From NCBI RefSeq assembly GCF_030159595.1, contig NZ_BSKJ01000004.1:1-64000 (forward strand): 64,000 nucleotides of DNA, given 5' to 3'. The stretch's first letter is position 1. The number at the start of each line of letters is the position of its first letter. Source of the stretch: Pseudomonas putida. GTDB lineage: Bacteria; Pseudomonadota; Gammaproteobacteria; Pseudomonadales; Pseudomonadaceae. The position numbers and the translations under genes are program-made. The notes under the pieces were generated by a model. The model was not told where the DNA came from and searched no databases. It saw nothing but the letters and a program-made list of their open reading frames with translations. Below are positions 54,109 to 63,424 of the stretch, piece by piece.

Positions 54109-54726
54109 TTATCGAGCAAGCGCCAGGTGCGCCCCAAGCCCGACCAGCGCAGCCCCCATCGCTGCATCGATCGGCCGCCGCATGCCCGCGTAGATCATGC
54201 GAACCCGTTGGGTCGAAAACATCAGGGCCAATGTCGAAAACCACAGGAACGACACCGCCGTTACCACCACGACTGCACTGCCGAGTACCCAGGCAGGGGC
54301 ATGCTGAGGCAGTACGGTAATGAAGAAACTGCCGAAGAACACCGCGGCCTTGGGGTTGGTCATGGACACCAGAAAACCGACCCGAGGCGCTGGCGTTGTG
54401 GTGTTGCTGGAGGTGGTGATCGCCAGGTCCTGATAGGGGCGGCGTGCACCGAGCAGCATCTTGATGCCGAGGTAGAGCAAGTAGCACACCCCGACCACGC
54501 GGATGGCGTCGTACAGCCAGGCCAGTTTGGTGAGCAGCACGCCCAGGCCGATCACTGCCATCACCGCCCAGACGCAGATGCCCAGGGCGGTGCCCAGGGC
54601 AACCCCCAGGCCGCGCTGGCGGCTGACCAGTGCGTTGGAGGTGACGGCGATGAAGTCTGGCCCCGGGCTTATGCAGCCCAGGAGCATGACCGCAGCAATG
54701 GTCAAGAGTTGAGGTATGTAGTCCAC
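54109..54726 (-). CDS. LysE/RhtB-family amino acid exporter
   Basis: This 205-residue inner-membrane protein with six hydrophobic segments starts IPQLLTIAAVMLLGCISPGPDFIAVTSNALVSRQRG, the diagnostic LysE/RhtB motif. A second family block is GFLVSMTNPKAAVFFGSFFITVLP. It exports amino acids or related compounds; specificity is unknown. GTG at 54726 is supported by AGGAGG seven bases upstream. Confidence 0.9.
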   Translation of the reverse strand: MDYIPQLLTIAAVMLLGCISPGPDFIAVTSNALVSRQRGLGVALGTALGICVWAVMAVIGLGVLLTKLAWLYDAIRVVGVCYLLYLGIKMLLGARRPYQDLAITTSSNTTTPAPRVGFLVSMTNPKAAVFFGSFFITVLPQHAPAWVLGSAVVVVTAVSFLWFSTLALMFSTQRVRMIYAGMRRPIDAAMGAALVGLGAHLALAR

Positions 54727-54798
54727 GTCGTGGCCTCCTGTAAAGTCGATTGCCTGTTCAAGCGCTGTTGCTGGCTAAAAGTTGTGCAGCACAGCCGG

Positions 54799-55431
54799 TC
54801 AGTTGACTGCGTCGTAATGGACAGACAGCTGGCCTTTCTTTTCTTTGAGTTTGAGCACTTTCACCTGACCGATCTCGGCGGCCGATGAAACATGCGTGCC
54901 CCCGCAGCCGTGCATGGGCAGAGTGCCGAAACACACCGTTCTCATGCCGTCCTGATCAAGCAGCTGGCGGGGTACGTCATCGTTGATCAGCTGGTTGACG
55001 GCGTGCTCCAGATGCTCGGCCGTCAGCGCCTCGGAATGGGGCTGACGCTCGAACACCACCCGGCACTCACCCGGCCAGTGGTGGCCCTTGACCGGCTGCC
55101 AGCCCATGAGCTGGCCTACGCCGGAGATCAGGTGGCCTGCGGAATGCAGGCGGGCGTGCAAGCTGCGAATGTCAGGTGAGACAGCGATGTCGACGGGGCC
55201 CAGCGGAACGGGCTGGTCAAGGACGTGGATGACCTGGCTATCATTCTGGCTTACACCTTTGACCGGTATGCCAGCGATGTCACCTTGATCAGCCAACTGC
55301 CCACCGCCTTGTGGGTGGAACAGCGTTTCTGCCAGCACCACCTGGAACTTGCCGTCATCCGTTGGCGTGCAGCTCAGCACTTCTGTGCGCAGGGTGAGTT
55401 CATCGCTTGTGTAATACGCGCGCAGTGTCAT
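54799..55431 (-). CDS. alaX: alanyl-tRNA editing protein (AlaX type)
   Basis: This 210-residue stand-alone editing domain has metal ligands HSAGH (residues about 95-99) and a later CGGTH motif, exactly as in the editing domain of alanyl-tRNA synthetase. It hydrolyses mischarged Ser- or Gly-tRNA(Ala) in the cytoplasm. ATG at 55431 lies six bases after AAGGAG; an upstream TTG is in frame. The LysE-type exporter gene follows in the same direction after a 72-bp gap. Confidence 0.88.
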   Translation of the reverse strand: MTLRAYYTSDELTLRTEVLSCTPTDDGKFQVVLAETLFHPQGGGQLADQGDIAGIPVKGVSQNDSQVIHVLDQPVPLGPVDIAVSPDIRSLHARLHSAGHLISGVGQLMGWQPVKGHHWPGECRVVFERQPHSEALTAEHLEHAVNQLINDDVPRQLLDQDGMRTVCFGTLPMHGCGGTHVSSAAEIGQVKVLKLKEKKGQLSVHYDAVN

Positions 55432-55558
55432 CAATGGCTCCTTGACCGTTTCTATCAGTACGGGGCGGGGACAATGCGGTGTCCGGCCCAGTGCCCAAGG
55501 TTAGGAAGCCTGTGCGAGAAGCGCTTGTATAAAATTGAGTGACCTGGAGGGGCGTACG

Positions 55559-56368
55559 TCAGTACCGCGAGGGTGCCACGCCAAAGGCCTGCTTGAAGGC
55601 GCGGTTGAAATGGCTTTGATCGTAGAAACCGACTTCCTGAGCGACCTTGGTCAGTTCCCACTGTGTGTGGCTGAGCAGTTCGCAAGCGCGTTCCAGGCGC
55701 AGGCGAACCAGCCACGCATGGGGCGTCATGCCCACGGTCTGCTTGAACATCTTCAAGAACTGGAAGCGCTCAAGGCCGCACAACGCGGCCAGTTCCAGCA
55801 AGGTGATCTTTTCTGCCAGGTGGGCGTTGCAGTGCTCTGTCACCCTGCGCCATTGCAGCGGTGAGAGGGTACCTTTGACGAACTGCTGCTTGACCATGCG
55901 GGTTTCGGTGAACAAGCGGCCCAGCAACGTCAGCCATTGCGACTCGACGAACAAGGGCGACGCGGGCAAGCCCTGGGCCAGGGTGCTGTGCAGGTTAGCC
56001 AGTTCCGCGGACAGCCTGGGGTTTTGCAACAGCGCGCCGCCCAGTGCAGAAAACCGGTCGTGCCCGGTCAGCGTTTCGGTGACATCCTTGAGCAGGGCTG
56101 CCGAGATGCGGAAGGTCTTGAGGGTATAAGACGCGGTATCGGCACTGACACCGTCATGGATTTCGCACGGCGGCATCAATTGAATGCTGCCAGGCGTCAG
56201 CAGCACGGATTGTCCGTTCAAGCCTTGGCGTTGCACACCCTCGGTGATCAGGCCAACGTGGTAATCGAGGTGGTAATGGCGATCAAAGCGAAAACTGGAA
56301 AACCGCCCCTCGCTGAGCACCAGGCCAGGGATTTCGCTATTGCGCTTGTAATCTACATGGTCTGCCAC
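55559..56368 (-). CDS. AraC-family regulator with cupin-type sensor domain
   Basis: A 269-residue AraC protein: an N-terminal beta-rich arabinose-binding-like domain (FSSFRFDRHYHLDYHVGLITEG; GSIQLMPPCEIHDG) and a C-terminal double HTH (LLELAALCGLERFQFLKMFKQTVGMTPHAWL; VGFYDQSHFNRAFKQAFGVAPSRY). Regulators of this layout often lie next to LysE-type exporters, and one is two genes away in the same orientation. GTG at 56368 with GGGAGG just upstream was chosen; the frame is open 26 codons further. Confidence 0.85.
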   Translation of the reverse strand: MADHVDYKRNSEIPGLVLSEGRFSSFRFDRHYHLDYHVGLITEGVQRQGLNGQSVLLTPGSIQLMPPCEIHDGVSADTASYTLKTFRISAALLKDVTETLTGHDRFSALGGALLQNPRLSAELANLHSTLAQGLPASPLFVESQWLTLLGRLFTETRMVKQQFVKGTLSPLQWRRVTEHCNAHLAEKITLLELAALCGLERFQFLKMFKQTVGMTPHAWLVRLRLERACELLSHTQWELTKVAQEVGFYDQSHFNRAFKQAFGVAPSRY

Positions 56369-56631
56369 CAGCCCCTCCCGAACGGCCTTTGCCTGCCAAG
56401 CCCTCGCACAACCAAGGCGTGAGCCTGATTTTAATCCCGATGGCATTCAGGGCGTGAGCAAAGTTTTTACAGGAGGGGCGCGCGCAGCGGGCGCGGCGGC
56501 TGCTCGTGGGCGCCATGGCGACGCGGGAGCGGGGTCAAAGGTGCGTGGGTAAATCGCGTAGAATGCGTCTTGAGCGGTAATGGGTGCGGTACCGTGAGCA
56601 AAACAGACAACAACCAATGGAAAGGTGCGTA

Positions 56632-57192
56632 ATGAGTGGTGCTCTGATTGATGCAAGCCAGGCGACGTTGCTGGTTGTCGATGTGCAGGAAAAACTGGTG
56701 GGTGCCATGCATGAGGCCGAACGCCTCACCGCACGGGTCGAGTGGCTGGTGGCAGCCTGTGCACGGCTGGCATTGCCTGTGGTGTTTTCCGAGCAGTACC
56801 CCAAAGGCCTTGGCCCGACCCTGGCGCGGCTGAAAGACGTGTGCGCCTCGGCGCCGGTGGTGGAGAAGTTGCATTTTTCCTGCGTACCCGCCGAGTGCCT
56901 GCCGCCTTCGTTGATGCAGCGTGAGCAGGTCATTCTCTGTGGAATCGAAAGCCATGTGTGCGTGCTTCAGACCGCGCTCGACCTGCTGGCCGCCGGCAAG
57001 CAGGTGTTCGTGGTCGCCGACGCCACGTCAAGCCGCACCGTGGAGAACCACCTCGCGGCACTCCAGCGCATGGCGGCGGCGGGTATTCAGGTCGTCACGC
57101 GTGAAATGGTCGTGTTCGAATTGTTGCGTAGCGCAAGCCACGAACAGTTTCGGGACATCAGCAAGGCCTTCCTGGCGGGCGAGCAGCCCTAA
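56632..57192 (+). CDS. isochorismatase-like cysteine hydrolase
   Basis: This 186-residue protein has the isochorismatase triad: Asp in LVVDVQEKL, Lys in VVEKLHFSC and Cys in GIESHVCVLQTALDL. The pattern matches the YcaC/hydrolase subgroup whose natural substrates are mostly unknown. AAAGGTG precedes the ATG at 56632. It stands alone, with an AraC gene divergent upstream and an iron-responsive sigma-factor gene downstream. Confidence 0.87.
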   Translation: MSGALIDASQATLLVVDVQEKLVGAMHEAERLTARVEWLVAACARLALPVVFSEQYPKGLGPTLARLKDVCASAPVVEKLHFSCVPAECLPPSLMQREQVILCGIESHVCVLQTALDLLAAGKQVFVVADATSSRTVENHLAALQRMAAAGIQVVTREMVVFELLRSASHEQFRDISKAFLAGEQP

Positions 57193-57359
57193 CGGTTGAC
57201 GGTTTTCTGACGGTGAGCCGGTTGCCCGGCTAACCGGCGCCCACCGATAGCCCTGCGGCTGTTTGCTGAGGCTGTGCGTGAGTGGGCGCGCCAGCAGCAC
57301 GGGTAGCCTGCCTGCATGCCTTGTGATCGGTTGCGGTAATGCCAATCTAACGGCATCAT

Positions 57360-57382
57360 TTGCTAATAGTTCCCATTAGCAA
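57360..57382. promoter_or_regulatory. Fur-like box before the FecI-type sigma gene
   Basis: TTGCTAAT-agttccc-ATTAGCAA is a perfect inverted repeat. Its 19-bp core GCTAATAGTTCCCATTAGC matches the GATAATGATAATCATTATC Fur consensus at 12 of 19 positions by my count. It ends seven bases before the start codon, a repressing position. Confidence 0.6.
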
Positions 57383-57389
57383 GTTAGCC

Positions 57390-57914
57390 ATGTCTTACGC
57401 GCCTCCCGATAATCAGTCCCTCGCGCTACGCAACCGCATCCTGCAGCAGATGTTCGGCGACCACCATGACTGGCTGCTGCAGCGCCTGCGCGCACGCCTG
57501 GGCTGCAGCCATGACGCGGCCGACATGGCGTCGGAGACGTTTGCGCAAGTGGTGAAATTGCCCGACCCACAGGGCATCCACGAACCGCGCGCCTTGCTCA
57601 CCACCATTGCCAAGCGACTGGTGTTCGCCAGTTGGCGGCGGCGTGACCTGGAGCGTGCCTACCTTGAAGCGCTCAGCCAGCAGGCGCCGGGTTATGAGCC
57701 ATCAGCCGAAGAGCAGGTCCAGGCGCTGGAAACCCTGAGCGCCCTCGACAGCATGCTTGAAGGTTTGTCACCGCTGGGACGCAGCGCGTTTCTGTACAGC
57801 CAGCTGGAGAGCCTCACCTATGCCGAAATCGGTGCCCGCCTGGGTATTTCGGCGCCTCGCGTGCATCAGTATGTGACCAAGGGCTTGACCTTGTGCTACC
57901 TGGCCCTGGAATAA
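57390..57914 (+). CDS. FecI-type ECF sigma factor (iron starvation)
   Basis: This 174-residue ECF sigma factor has region 2 near residues 20-85 (FGDHHDWLLQRLRARLGCSH, then DAADMASETFAQV) and region 4 near 115-170 (LDSMLEGLSPLGRSAFLYSQ, then LESLTYAEIGARLGISAPRV). It directs RNA polymerase to the TonB receptor promoter when the receptor-FecR pair senses a siderophore. ATG at 57390 starts just after the Fur-like box. The anti-sigma gene starts three bases after its stop, forming an operon. Confidence 0.9.
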   Translation: MSYAPPDNQSLALRNRILQQMFGDHHDWLLQRLRARLGCSHDAADMASETFAQVVKLPDPQGIHEPRALLTTIAKRLVFASWRRRDLERAYLEALSQQAPGYEPSAEEQVQALETLSALDSMLEGLSPLGRSAFLYSQLESLTYAEIGARLGISAPRVHQYVTKGLTLCYLALE

Positions 57915-57916
57915 AC

Positions 57917-58855
57917 ATGCCCAAGACTCGACTGCCACGGGCGGTGGCCGAGGCCATCGACTGGCTGGCGCTCCACCGTTCAGGGGCCATGAGCGATGCA
58001 GATCGCCAGCGTTTCCAGCAATGGCTGAGCCTTGACCCGGACCACGCCGTGGCCTGGCAGCGCCTTGAACAGCGCCTGGGCATGGCGTTCGCCGATATGC
58101 CGCCACTGGCGCGTCAGGTGCTCAGCACCGAGTCCGGCAGCCGGCGCCGGCTTTTGCGCGGTGCATTGGCGGTCGCTGGGGTAGGTGCGGGTAGCTGGTG
58201 GTTGCAGCGCCTTGGCCTGTTGCCCGTTCCGGGGAGCGACTTGCAGACCGGCTTGGCCGAGCGCAAGCCGTTCACCCTGGAGGACGGCAGCCACGTTGTG
58301 CTCAATGCCCAGAGCCGTGCGGACATTGCCTTTACGGCCCACTCACGCACGCTTTTCCTGCGTGAGGGGGCGCTGAGCATTCAGGTTGCCGCCGACCCGC
58401 AGCGGCCGCTGATCGTTGTCACGGCCTTTGGCGAGGTGCGCGCCTTGGGCACACGCTTTACCGTCAACCAGCGTGACCAGGCTGCCGACGTTTGGGTACA
58501 GGAATCGCGGGTACAACTGCAGGCGCCAAACGGCGCCCGTCTGGAACTGGGCAGTGGTCAGGGTGCCGTACTGTCCAACGCGGGGATCCGTGCGCTGGAT
58601 CCTTCCCGGGCCGGCGAGGGTACTTGGGAAGACGGCTATCTGGAGATTCACGACCAGCCGCTGAGTGCCGTAATCGATGCCCTGCGTCCCTATCACCGTG
58701 GCGTGTTGCGTATCAGCCCTGACGCTGCGGCATTGCGGGTATCGGGCGTGTTTGCGCTGGATGACAGCGGGCAAGCCTTGCGCACGCTACAAGAAACCTT
58801 GCCTGTACACGTCGAGCAACGCTTCGGTTGGTGGACCCAGGTGAGCCTTCACTGA
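57917..58855 (+). CDS. FecR-type anti-sigma factor/signal transducer
   Basis: This 312-residue protein has the FecR N-terminal cytoplasmic domain (AEAIDWLALHRSGAMSDADRQRFQQWLSLDPDHAVAWQRLE), one membrane helix at about residues 85-105 (LLRGALAVAGVGAGSWWLQRLGLL) and a periplasmic FecR domain (FTLEDGSHVVLNAQSRADI; VRALGTRFTVNQ). It inhibits or activates the adjacent sigma factor depending on contact with the loaded TonB receptor, which is encoded 79 bp downstream. Confidence 0.9.
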   Translation: MPKTRLPRAVAEAIDWLALHRSGAMSDADRQRFQQWLSLDPDHAVAWQRLEQRLGMAFADMPPLARQVLSTESGSRRRLLRGALAVAGVGAGSWWLQRLGLLPVPGSDLQTGLAERKPFTLEDGSHVVLNAQSRADIAFTAHSRTLFLREGALSIQVAADPQRPLIVVTAFGEVRALGTRFTVNQRDQAADVWVQESRVQLQAPNGARLELGSGQGAVLSNAGIRALDPSRAGEGTWEDGYLEIHDQPLSAVIDALRPYHRGVLRISPDAAALRVSGVFALDDSGQALRTLQETLPVHVEQRFGWWTQVSLH

Positions 58856-58934
58856 TTTTTTTTCATCCCCCCCTTAATAACAGAGCCACTCGCGTCACAT
58901 AGCTGGCATCGACCACCTTCCGGGACCGCTGCCC

Positions 58935-61334
58935 ATGTACCGAACACACCGTTTCAGCCTGACACCTCTGGCCTTCGCCCTGGCCTTGGGCGCACTGCAC
59001 GCTCCCGTTAGCGCTGCGAGCGAGCCGGGTGGCCAACAGCAAGTGCTTGCCTTCGACCTGCCTGCTGGCGCGCTGGATGCAACCCTGACCGCTATCGCTC
59101 GGCAGAGCGGGCGCAGCATTTCTTATGACGCCTCGCTCACTCGCGGCCTGACGGTACCTGCACTGCGTGGCCGTTTCAGTACCGAGCAAGCCTTGCATCA
59201 AGCCCTGCAAGGCACCGCATTGCAGTTGAACGTCACGCCCGGCGGCGCACTGAGCGTCGAGCCGCGCGCAAGCGATGCTTTGCACCTCAGTGCCATCAAT
59301 GTGTCTGGCCAGGCGTACGAGCAGGATGCCTGGGGGCCGGCCTACAGCAAGGTCGCCCGGCGCAGCGCGACCATGAGCAAGACCGATACACCGCTGCTGG
59401 AGATACCCCAGTCGGTGTCGGTGATCACGCGCGAGGAGATGGTGTCGCGCCAGCACGACAGCCTGGCGGATGTACTTGGCTATACCGCCGGTGTGGTCAC
59501 CCAGCCCAATGGCTACAGTCGTGTGGCCGACGACTACCGGCTGCGTGGCTTCGACATCGGCCCACGCACCGGAAGCGTGTTGCGCGACGGCATGAAGATG
59601 CAAAGCACACAGTTCGAAGGTGGCCAGGAGCCCTATGGCCTGGAGCGCGTCGAGGTGCTCAAAGGCGCTTCGTCTGTGCTGTATGGCCAACTGGCACCGG
59701 GTGGTTTGATCAACACCATCAGCAAGCGGCCGACCCTCACCCCGCTGCACGCGCTCAACCTGGAATATGGAAACCATCAGCGCCGGCAGATATCCACCGA
59801 CCACAGCGGCGCGCTGGATGACCAGGGGCGCTTCAGTTACCGCTTGACCGCGCTGGTGCGCGACAGTGGTACGCAGTTTGACGAGATCGATGACGACAAG
59901 CAGTACATCGCGCCCGCGCTGGCCTGGCAAGTGGACGACGACACTCGCCTGACGCTGCTGGCCAGCCACCAGCGCACGCAAACCACGCTGACCCCGCCCA
60001 TCCGCTACGACCTGACCACCTTCAGCGACACGCCGGGCTACAAAGTGCCGTATGGCCTGTTTCCCGGCGAGCCAGACTTCGACAAGTACGATGGCACCCT
60101 GCAGACGTTCGGCTACCTGCTGGAAAGCCGCCTGGGCGATAGCCTGCAATTGCACCACGCCACCCGTTATTTCGAATCGCGCAGCGACTATGACTACATC
60201 ACCCTGAACAACAGCCGGGTCACCGGGGCGAACCTGAACAACCTGACCCGCAGCTACAACGCCCGTGAGGACATTTCCACCGGTTGGACCAGTGACAGCA
60301 ACCTGACCCTCCAGCTTGCCCATGGCAACTGGCAACACACGCTGCTCGGCGGCATCGATTACTACCGCAAGACCTACGACAGCCACCGGCACAGCGGCAG
60401 TGCGCCGACCCTGGACCTGGCCAATCCGGTTTACGGCAACTTGCCGACGGTGAACACCGCGATCGACAGCGGCTCGGACTTGCACAGCACGCAGATGGGT
60501 ATCTACCTGCAAGAGCAGGCCACGTTTGACGAGCGTTGGGTGGTCATGCTGGGGATGCGCCAGGACTGGGCCGAAAACAACACACGCAACTACCGCGACG
60601 GTTCGCGCAGCACGGTTACCGACCACAAGACCACCGGCCGGGTTGGCCTGGTGTACCTGGCAGACAATGGCTGGGCGCCCTATGTCAGCTACAGCCAGTC
60701 GTTCTTGCCCTCCGCAGGCACTGACAGCAATGGCGACACCTTCGAACCCACCGAAGGCGAGCAGTACGAGATCGGTGTGCGCTATCAGCCTGCCGACCGC
60801 GAGTTACTGATCAGCGCTGCGGTGTATCAACTGACCCAGCGCAATGTGTTGACCTCGATCGCTGGCTCCGACTTCGACGAACAAACCGGCAAGGAACGCA
60901 GCACGGGCTTCGAGCTGGAAACCAAGGCGCAGCTGACGCCCGACCTGGCGATGAATGCCTCCTATGCCTATACCGATGCGCACATCATTTCCGATAACGA
61001 CAAGGCACTCGAAGGCTCGCGCATCGAAGGCACGCCGTACCACAGTGCCGCCTTGTGGCTGGACTACCGGTTGAGCTGGCTGGGGCTGCCCGACGTCAGC
61101 GTGGGCGCTGGCGCCCGCTACAACGGCACGACACACACCGTGCCGAGCGTGAGCGACCGAAAGATCCCGGCCTATACCCTGTTCGATGCCCGCGTCACCT
61201 ACCAGGTGAATGACCAATGGCAGGTGAGTGCTCGCGCCCAGAACCTGGCCAACGAGCGTTACCTGTATTGCGCCAACTCATGCCGCTATGGCGATGAACG
61301 CAGCGTGGTCGGCGCACTGAGTTACAACTGGTAG
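58935..61334 (+). CDS. TonB-dependent siderophore receptor with signalling domain
   Basis: This 799-residue outer-membrane receptor has a signal peptide (residues 1-28), an STN signalling domain (about 36-115; VLAFDLPAGALDATLTAIARQSG), a plug domain (LLEIPQSVSVITREEM; VEVLKGASSVLYGQLAPGGLINTISKRP) and a 22-strand barrel ending GALSYNW with the terminal aromatic residue. The STN domain couples siderophore binding to the FecR/FecI pair upstream. The siderophore class cannot be assigned; FhuE/FpvA/FoxA-like ferric siderophores are candidates. Confidence 0.92.
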   Translation: MYRTHRFSLTPLAFALALGALHAPVSAASEPGGQQQVLAFDLPAGALDATLTAIARQSGRSISYDASLTRGLTVPALRGRFSTEQALHQALQGTALQLNVTPGGALSVEPRASDALHLSAINVSGQAYEQDAWGPAYSKVARRSATMSKTDTPLLEIPQSVSVITREEMVSRQHDSLADVLGYTAGVVTQPNGYSRVADDYRLRGFDIGPRTGSVLRDGMKMQSTQFEGGQEPYGLERVEVLKGASSVLYGQLAPGGLINTISKRPTLTPLHALNLEYGNHQRRQISTDHSGALDDQGRFSYRLTALVRDSGTQFDEIDDDKQYIAPALAWQVDDDTRLTLLASHQRTQTTLTPPIRYDLTTFSDTPGYKVPYGLFPGEPDFDKYDGTLQTFGYLLESRLGDSLQLHHATRYFESRSDYDYITLNNSRVTGANLNNLTRSYNAREDISTGWTSDSNLTLQLAHGNWQHTLLGGIDYYRKTYDSHRHSGSAPTLDLANPVYGNLPTVNTAIDSGSDLHSTQMGIYLQEQATFDERWVVMLGMRQDWAENNTRNYRDGSRSTVTDHKTTGRVGLVYLADNGWAPYVSYSQSFLPSAGTDSNGDTFEPTEGEQYEIGVRYQPADRELLISAAVYQLTQRNVLTSIAGSDFDEQTGKERSTGFELETKAQLTPDLAMNASYAYTDAHIISDNDKALEGSRIEGTPYHSAALWLDYRLSWLGLPDVSVGAGARYNGTTHTVPSVSDRKIPAYTLFDARVTYQVNDQWQVSARAQNLANERYLYCANSCRYGDERSVVGALSYNW

Positions 61335-61380
61335 CGGTGTTGCTGGCCAGACACGCTCGGGGTGGCCGCCTGGCGCGCGA

Positions 61381-62388
61381 TCAGAAGCCTTCCAGTACAA
61401 TCTTGCCGCGCGCTTTTCCGCTTTCCAGCATGGCGTGGGCGCGCTTGAGATGCTCGGCGTTGATCGTACCGTAGTGCTCGCCGAGGGTGGTCTTGAGCAC
61501 GCCACTGTCGACCAGTTGCGAAACGCGATCGAGCAGTTGGTGCTGCTTGATCATGTCCTCGGTCTTGTACAAGGAGCGCGTGAACATGAGCTCCCAGTGC
61601 AGTGAAAGTGATTTGCGCTTGAGCGGCATGACATCCAGCTGCGCCGGGTCGTCGATCAACGCAAGCTTGCCTTGTGGGCGAAGCACTTCCACCAACTGCG
61701 GAAGGTAGGTGTCGGTGTGCGTGAGGCTGATCACATAATCGACCGGGCCCAGCTTGAGCGCCTCCAGCTGAAGCGGAATCGACTCGGCGTGATCGATCAC
61801 ATGATGAGCGCCCAGCGCCTTGACCCACGCCTGGGTTTCGGGCCTTGAAGCTGTGCCGATGACGGTCAGTTGAGTGAGTTTGCTGGCGAGCTGGACCAGG
61901 ATGGAACCCACCCCGCCACCGGCACCGATCACCAGAAGGCGCTGGCCATTGCCACCGTTTTCTTCAACGCCCAGGCGGTCGAACAGCAGCTCCCAGGCAG
62001 TGATGGACGTGAGGGGCAGGGCCGCGGCACTGGCGTTGTCCAGGCTGCGAGGCTTGTGCCCGACAATGCGTTCATCCACCACATGAAGTTCGCTGTAGCT
62101 ACCCGGGCGGTCAATGGCACCGGCGTAGAACACTTCATCGCCCGGTTGGAACAATGTGACCTCTGGCCCGACCTCGCGGACAACGCCGACAGCGTCCCAG
62201 CCGAGCACTTGTGGCTGGTCACCGCCGCGGCTTGCACGGATTTTCGTATCGACCGGGTTGACGGCAATGGCCCTGACTTCGACAAGCAGGTCCCGGGCAC
62301 CGGGTTTTGGGGTGGGCAGTTCCGCGTCGTACAGCGACTGTGGGGCGTGGATCGGCAAACCAGGTTGGGTGTAAACGACGGCCTTCAT
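61381..62388 (-). CDS. zinc-type alcohol dehydrogenase / quinone oxidoreductase-like (MDR)
   Basis: This 335-residue medium-chain dehydrogenase/reductase of the ZADH1/quinone oxidoreductase group has the N-terminal GroES-like domain (LLVEVRAIAVNPVDTKIR), the substrate-side motif LGWDAVGVVREVG and the Rossmann loop LLVIGAGGGVGSILVQLASKL. Structural zinc Cys are absent, indicating a zinc-free NADPH-dependent reductase. ATG at 62388 follows GAGG; the frame is open 20 codons further. Substrate unknown. Confidence 0.87.
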   Translation of the reverse strand: MKAVVYTQPGLPIHAPQSLYDAELPTPKPGARDLLVEVRAIAVNPVDTKIRASRGGDQPQVLGWDAVGVVREVGPEVTLFQPGDEVFYAGAIDRPGSYSELHVVDERIVGHKPRSLDNASAAALPLTSITAWELLFDRLGVEENGGNGQRLLVIGAGGGVGSILVQLASKLTQLTVIGTASRPETQAWVKALGAHHVIDHAESIPLQLEALKLGPVDYVISLTHTDTYLPQLVEVLRPQGKLALIDDPAQLDVMPLKRKSLSLHWELMFTRSLYKTEDMIKQHQLLDRVSQLVDSGVLKTTLGEHYGTINAEHLKRAHAMLESGKARGKIVLEGF

Positions 62389-62523
62389 TGGCGCTACCTC
62401 TAGGGTGGTCGAAAAGTGCATCCAGACTATGCGTTTCGATTTACTCAAAAAATAGCCTGAATGCAGTAAGACTTTCTCGTTTTCAATGAAAATGAACGGT
62501 GAGGCCTGGCCTCATGCTGGTCA

Positions 62524-63318
62524 CTAGGCCCTGTAGCGGGGCGCGAGCTGGTTGCTGGACAGTTGGCCGAACAAGGACTGTCGGCTGGCTTCGTAGTGCT
62601 CGAACGCTTGCAGGTCGTGCACCGAAGGCAGTGAGATCAGCACACCCTTGTCGAAGTCCTGCAGGGCGCCGTCCACCAGGTCCTCGGCCGACATCACGAT
62701 GGCGGGGTCGAGGTTTTCGAGCGGCAAGCCACCTGTCTGCCAAAGGTCTGTCGCCGTGGCCCCGGGCAGTACAGCCTGGACCTGGACGCCTTTGCCGGCC
62801 AGCTCCTTGTCAAGCGCCTGAGTGAACGCGGTGACATAGGCCTTGCTGCCGCCGTAGACGCCGTTAAGCAGTTCCGGTGCCAGGCTGACGATGGACGAAA
62901 TGTTGATGACCGCGCCCTGTTTGCGCGCCACGAAGCCTGGTACAGCCGCGTAGGTGAGGCGGGTGAGGGCGGTGACGTTGAGGCTGATCATTTCGGCCAT
63001 GCGCTCGACGTCACTTTCCAGCAGGCCGGTATGGGTACCAATACCCGCGTTGTTCACCAGCAGGCTGATGCTGGCGTCTTCGCGCAGTTTGCGTTCGACC
63101 TTGGCGAGGTCGGCTGCGTTGGCCAGGTCGGCCGGGAACACTTCCACGTTCTGCCGGGTTTCGCTGGTGAGCCGGGCGGCCAATGCATTGAGGCGTTCGC
63201 GGTTGCGTGCTACCAGCACCAGGTCATAGCCGCGTCGGGCCAGGTGCCCTGCGTAGATCGAACCGATGCCGGTGGAGGCGCCCGTGATGAGCGCGGTGCC
63301 TTTGAATTGCTGCGTCAT
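62524..63318 (-). CDS. short-chain dehydrogenase/reductase (YdfG/DltE-like)
   Basis: This 264-residue classical SDR has TGASTGIG at residues 13-20, NNAGIG, catalytic Ser in INISSIVSLAP and YxxxK in YGGSKAYV. The Arg after beta-2 (VARNRERL) favours NADPH. It is divergent from a GlxA-type regulator 106 bp away, and the zinc-type reductase gene follows in the same direction, so both oxidoreductases may be regulated by it. Confidence 0.87.
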   Translation of the reverse strand: MTQQFKGTALITGASTGIGSIYAGHLARRGYDLVLVARNRERLNALAARLTSETRQNVEVFPADLANAADLAKVERKLREDASISLLVNNAGIGTHTGLLESDVERMAEMISLNVTALTRLTYAAVPGFVARKQGAVINISSIVSLAPELLNGVYGGSKAYVTAFTQALDKELAGKGVQVQAVLPGATATDLWQTGGLPLENLDPAIVMSAEDLVDGALQDFDKGVLISLPSVHDLQAFEHYEASRQSLFGQLSSNQLAPRYRA

Positions 63319-63424
63319 GGTGATGCTCCGGGGTTTGGGTGTGGAGCCATCATGCAGAATGTGTTATGTGTCTTAAACGACGTATAGGGTACGCTTTCAG
63401 GACATTTCAAAGAGGGGCCCCACA

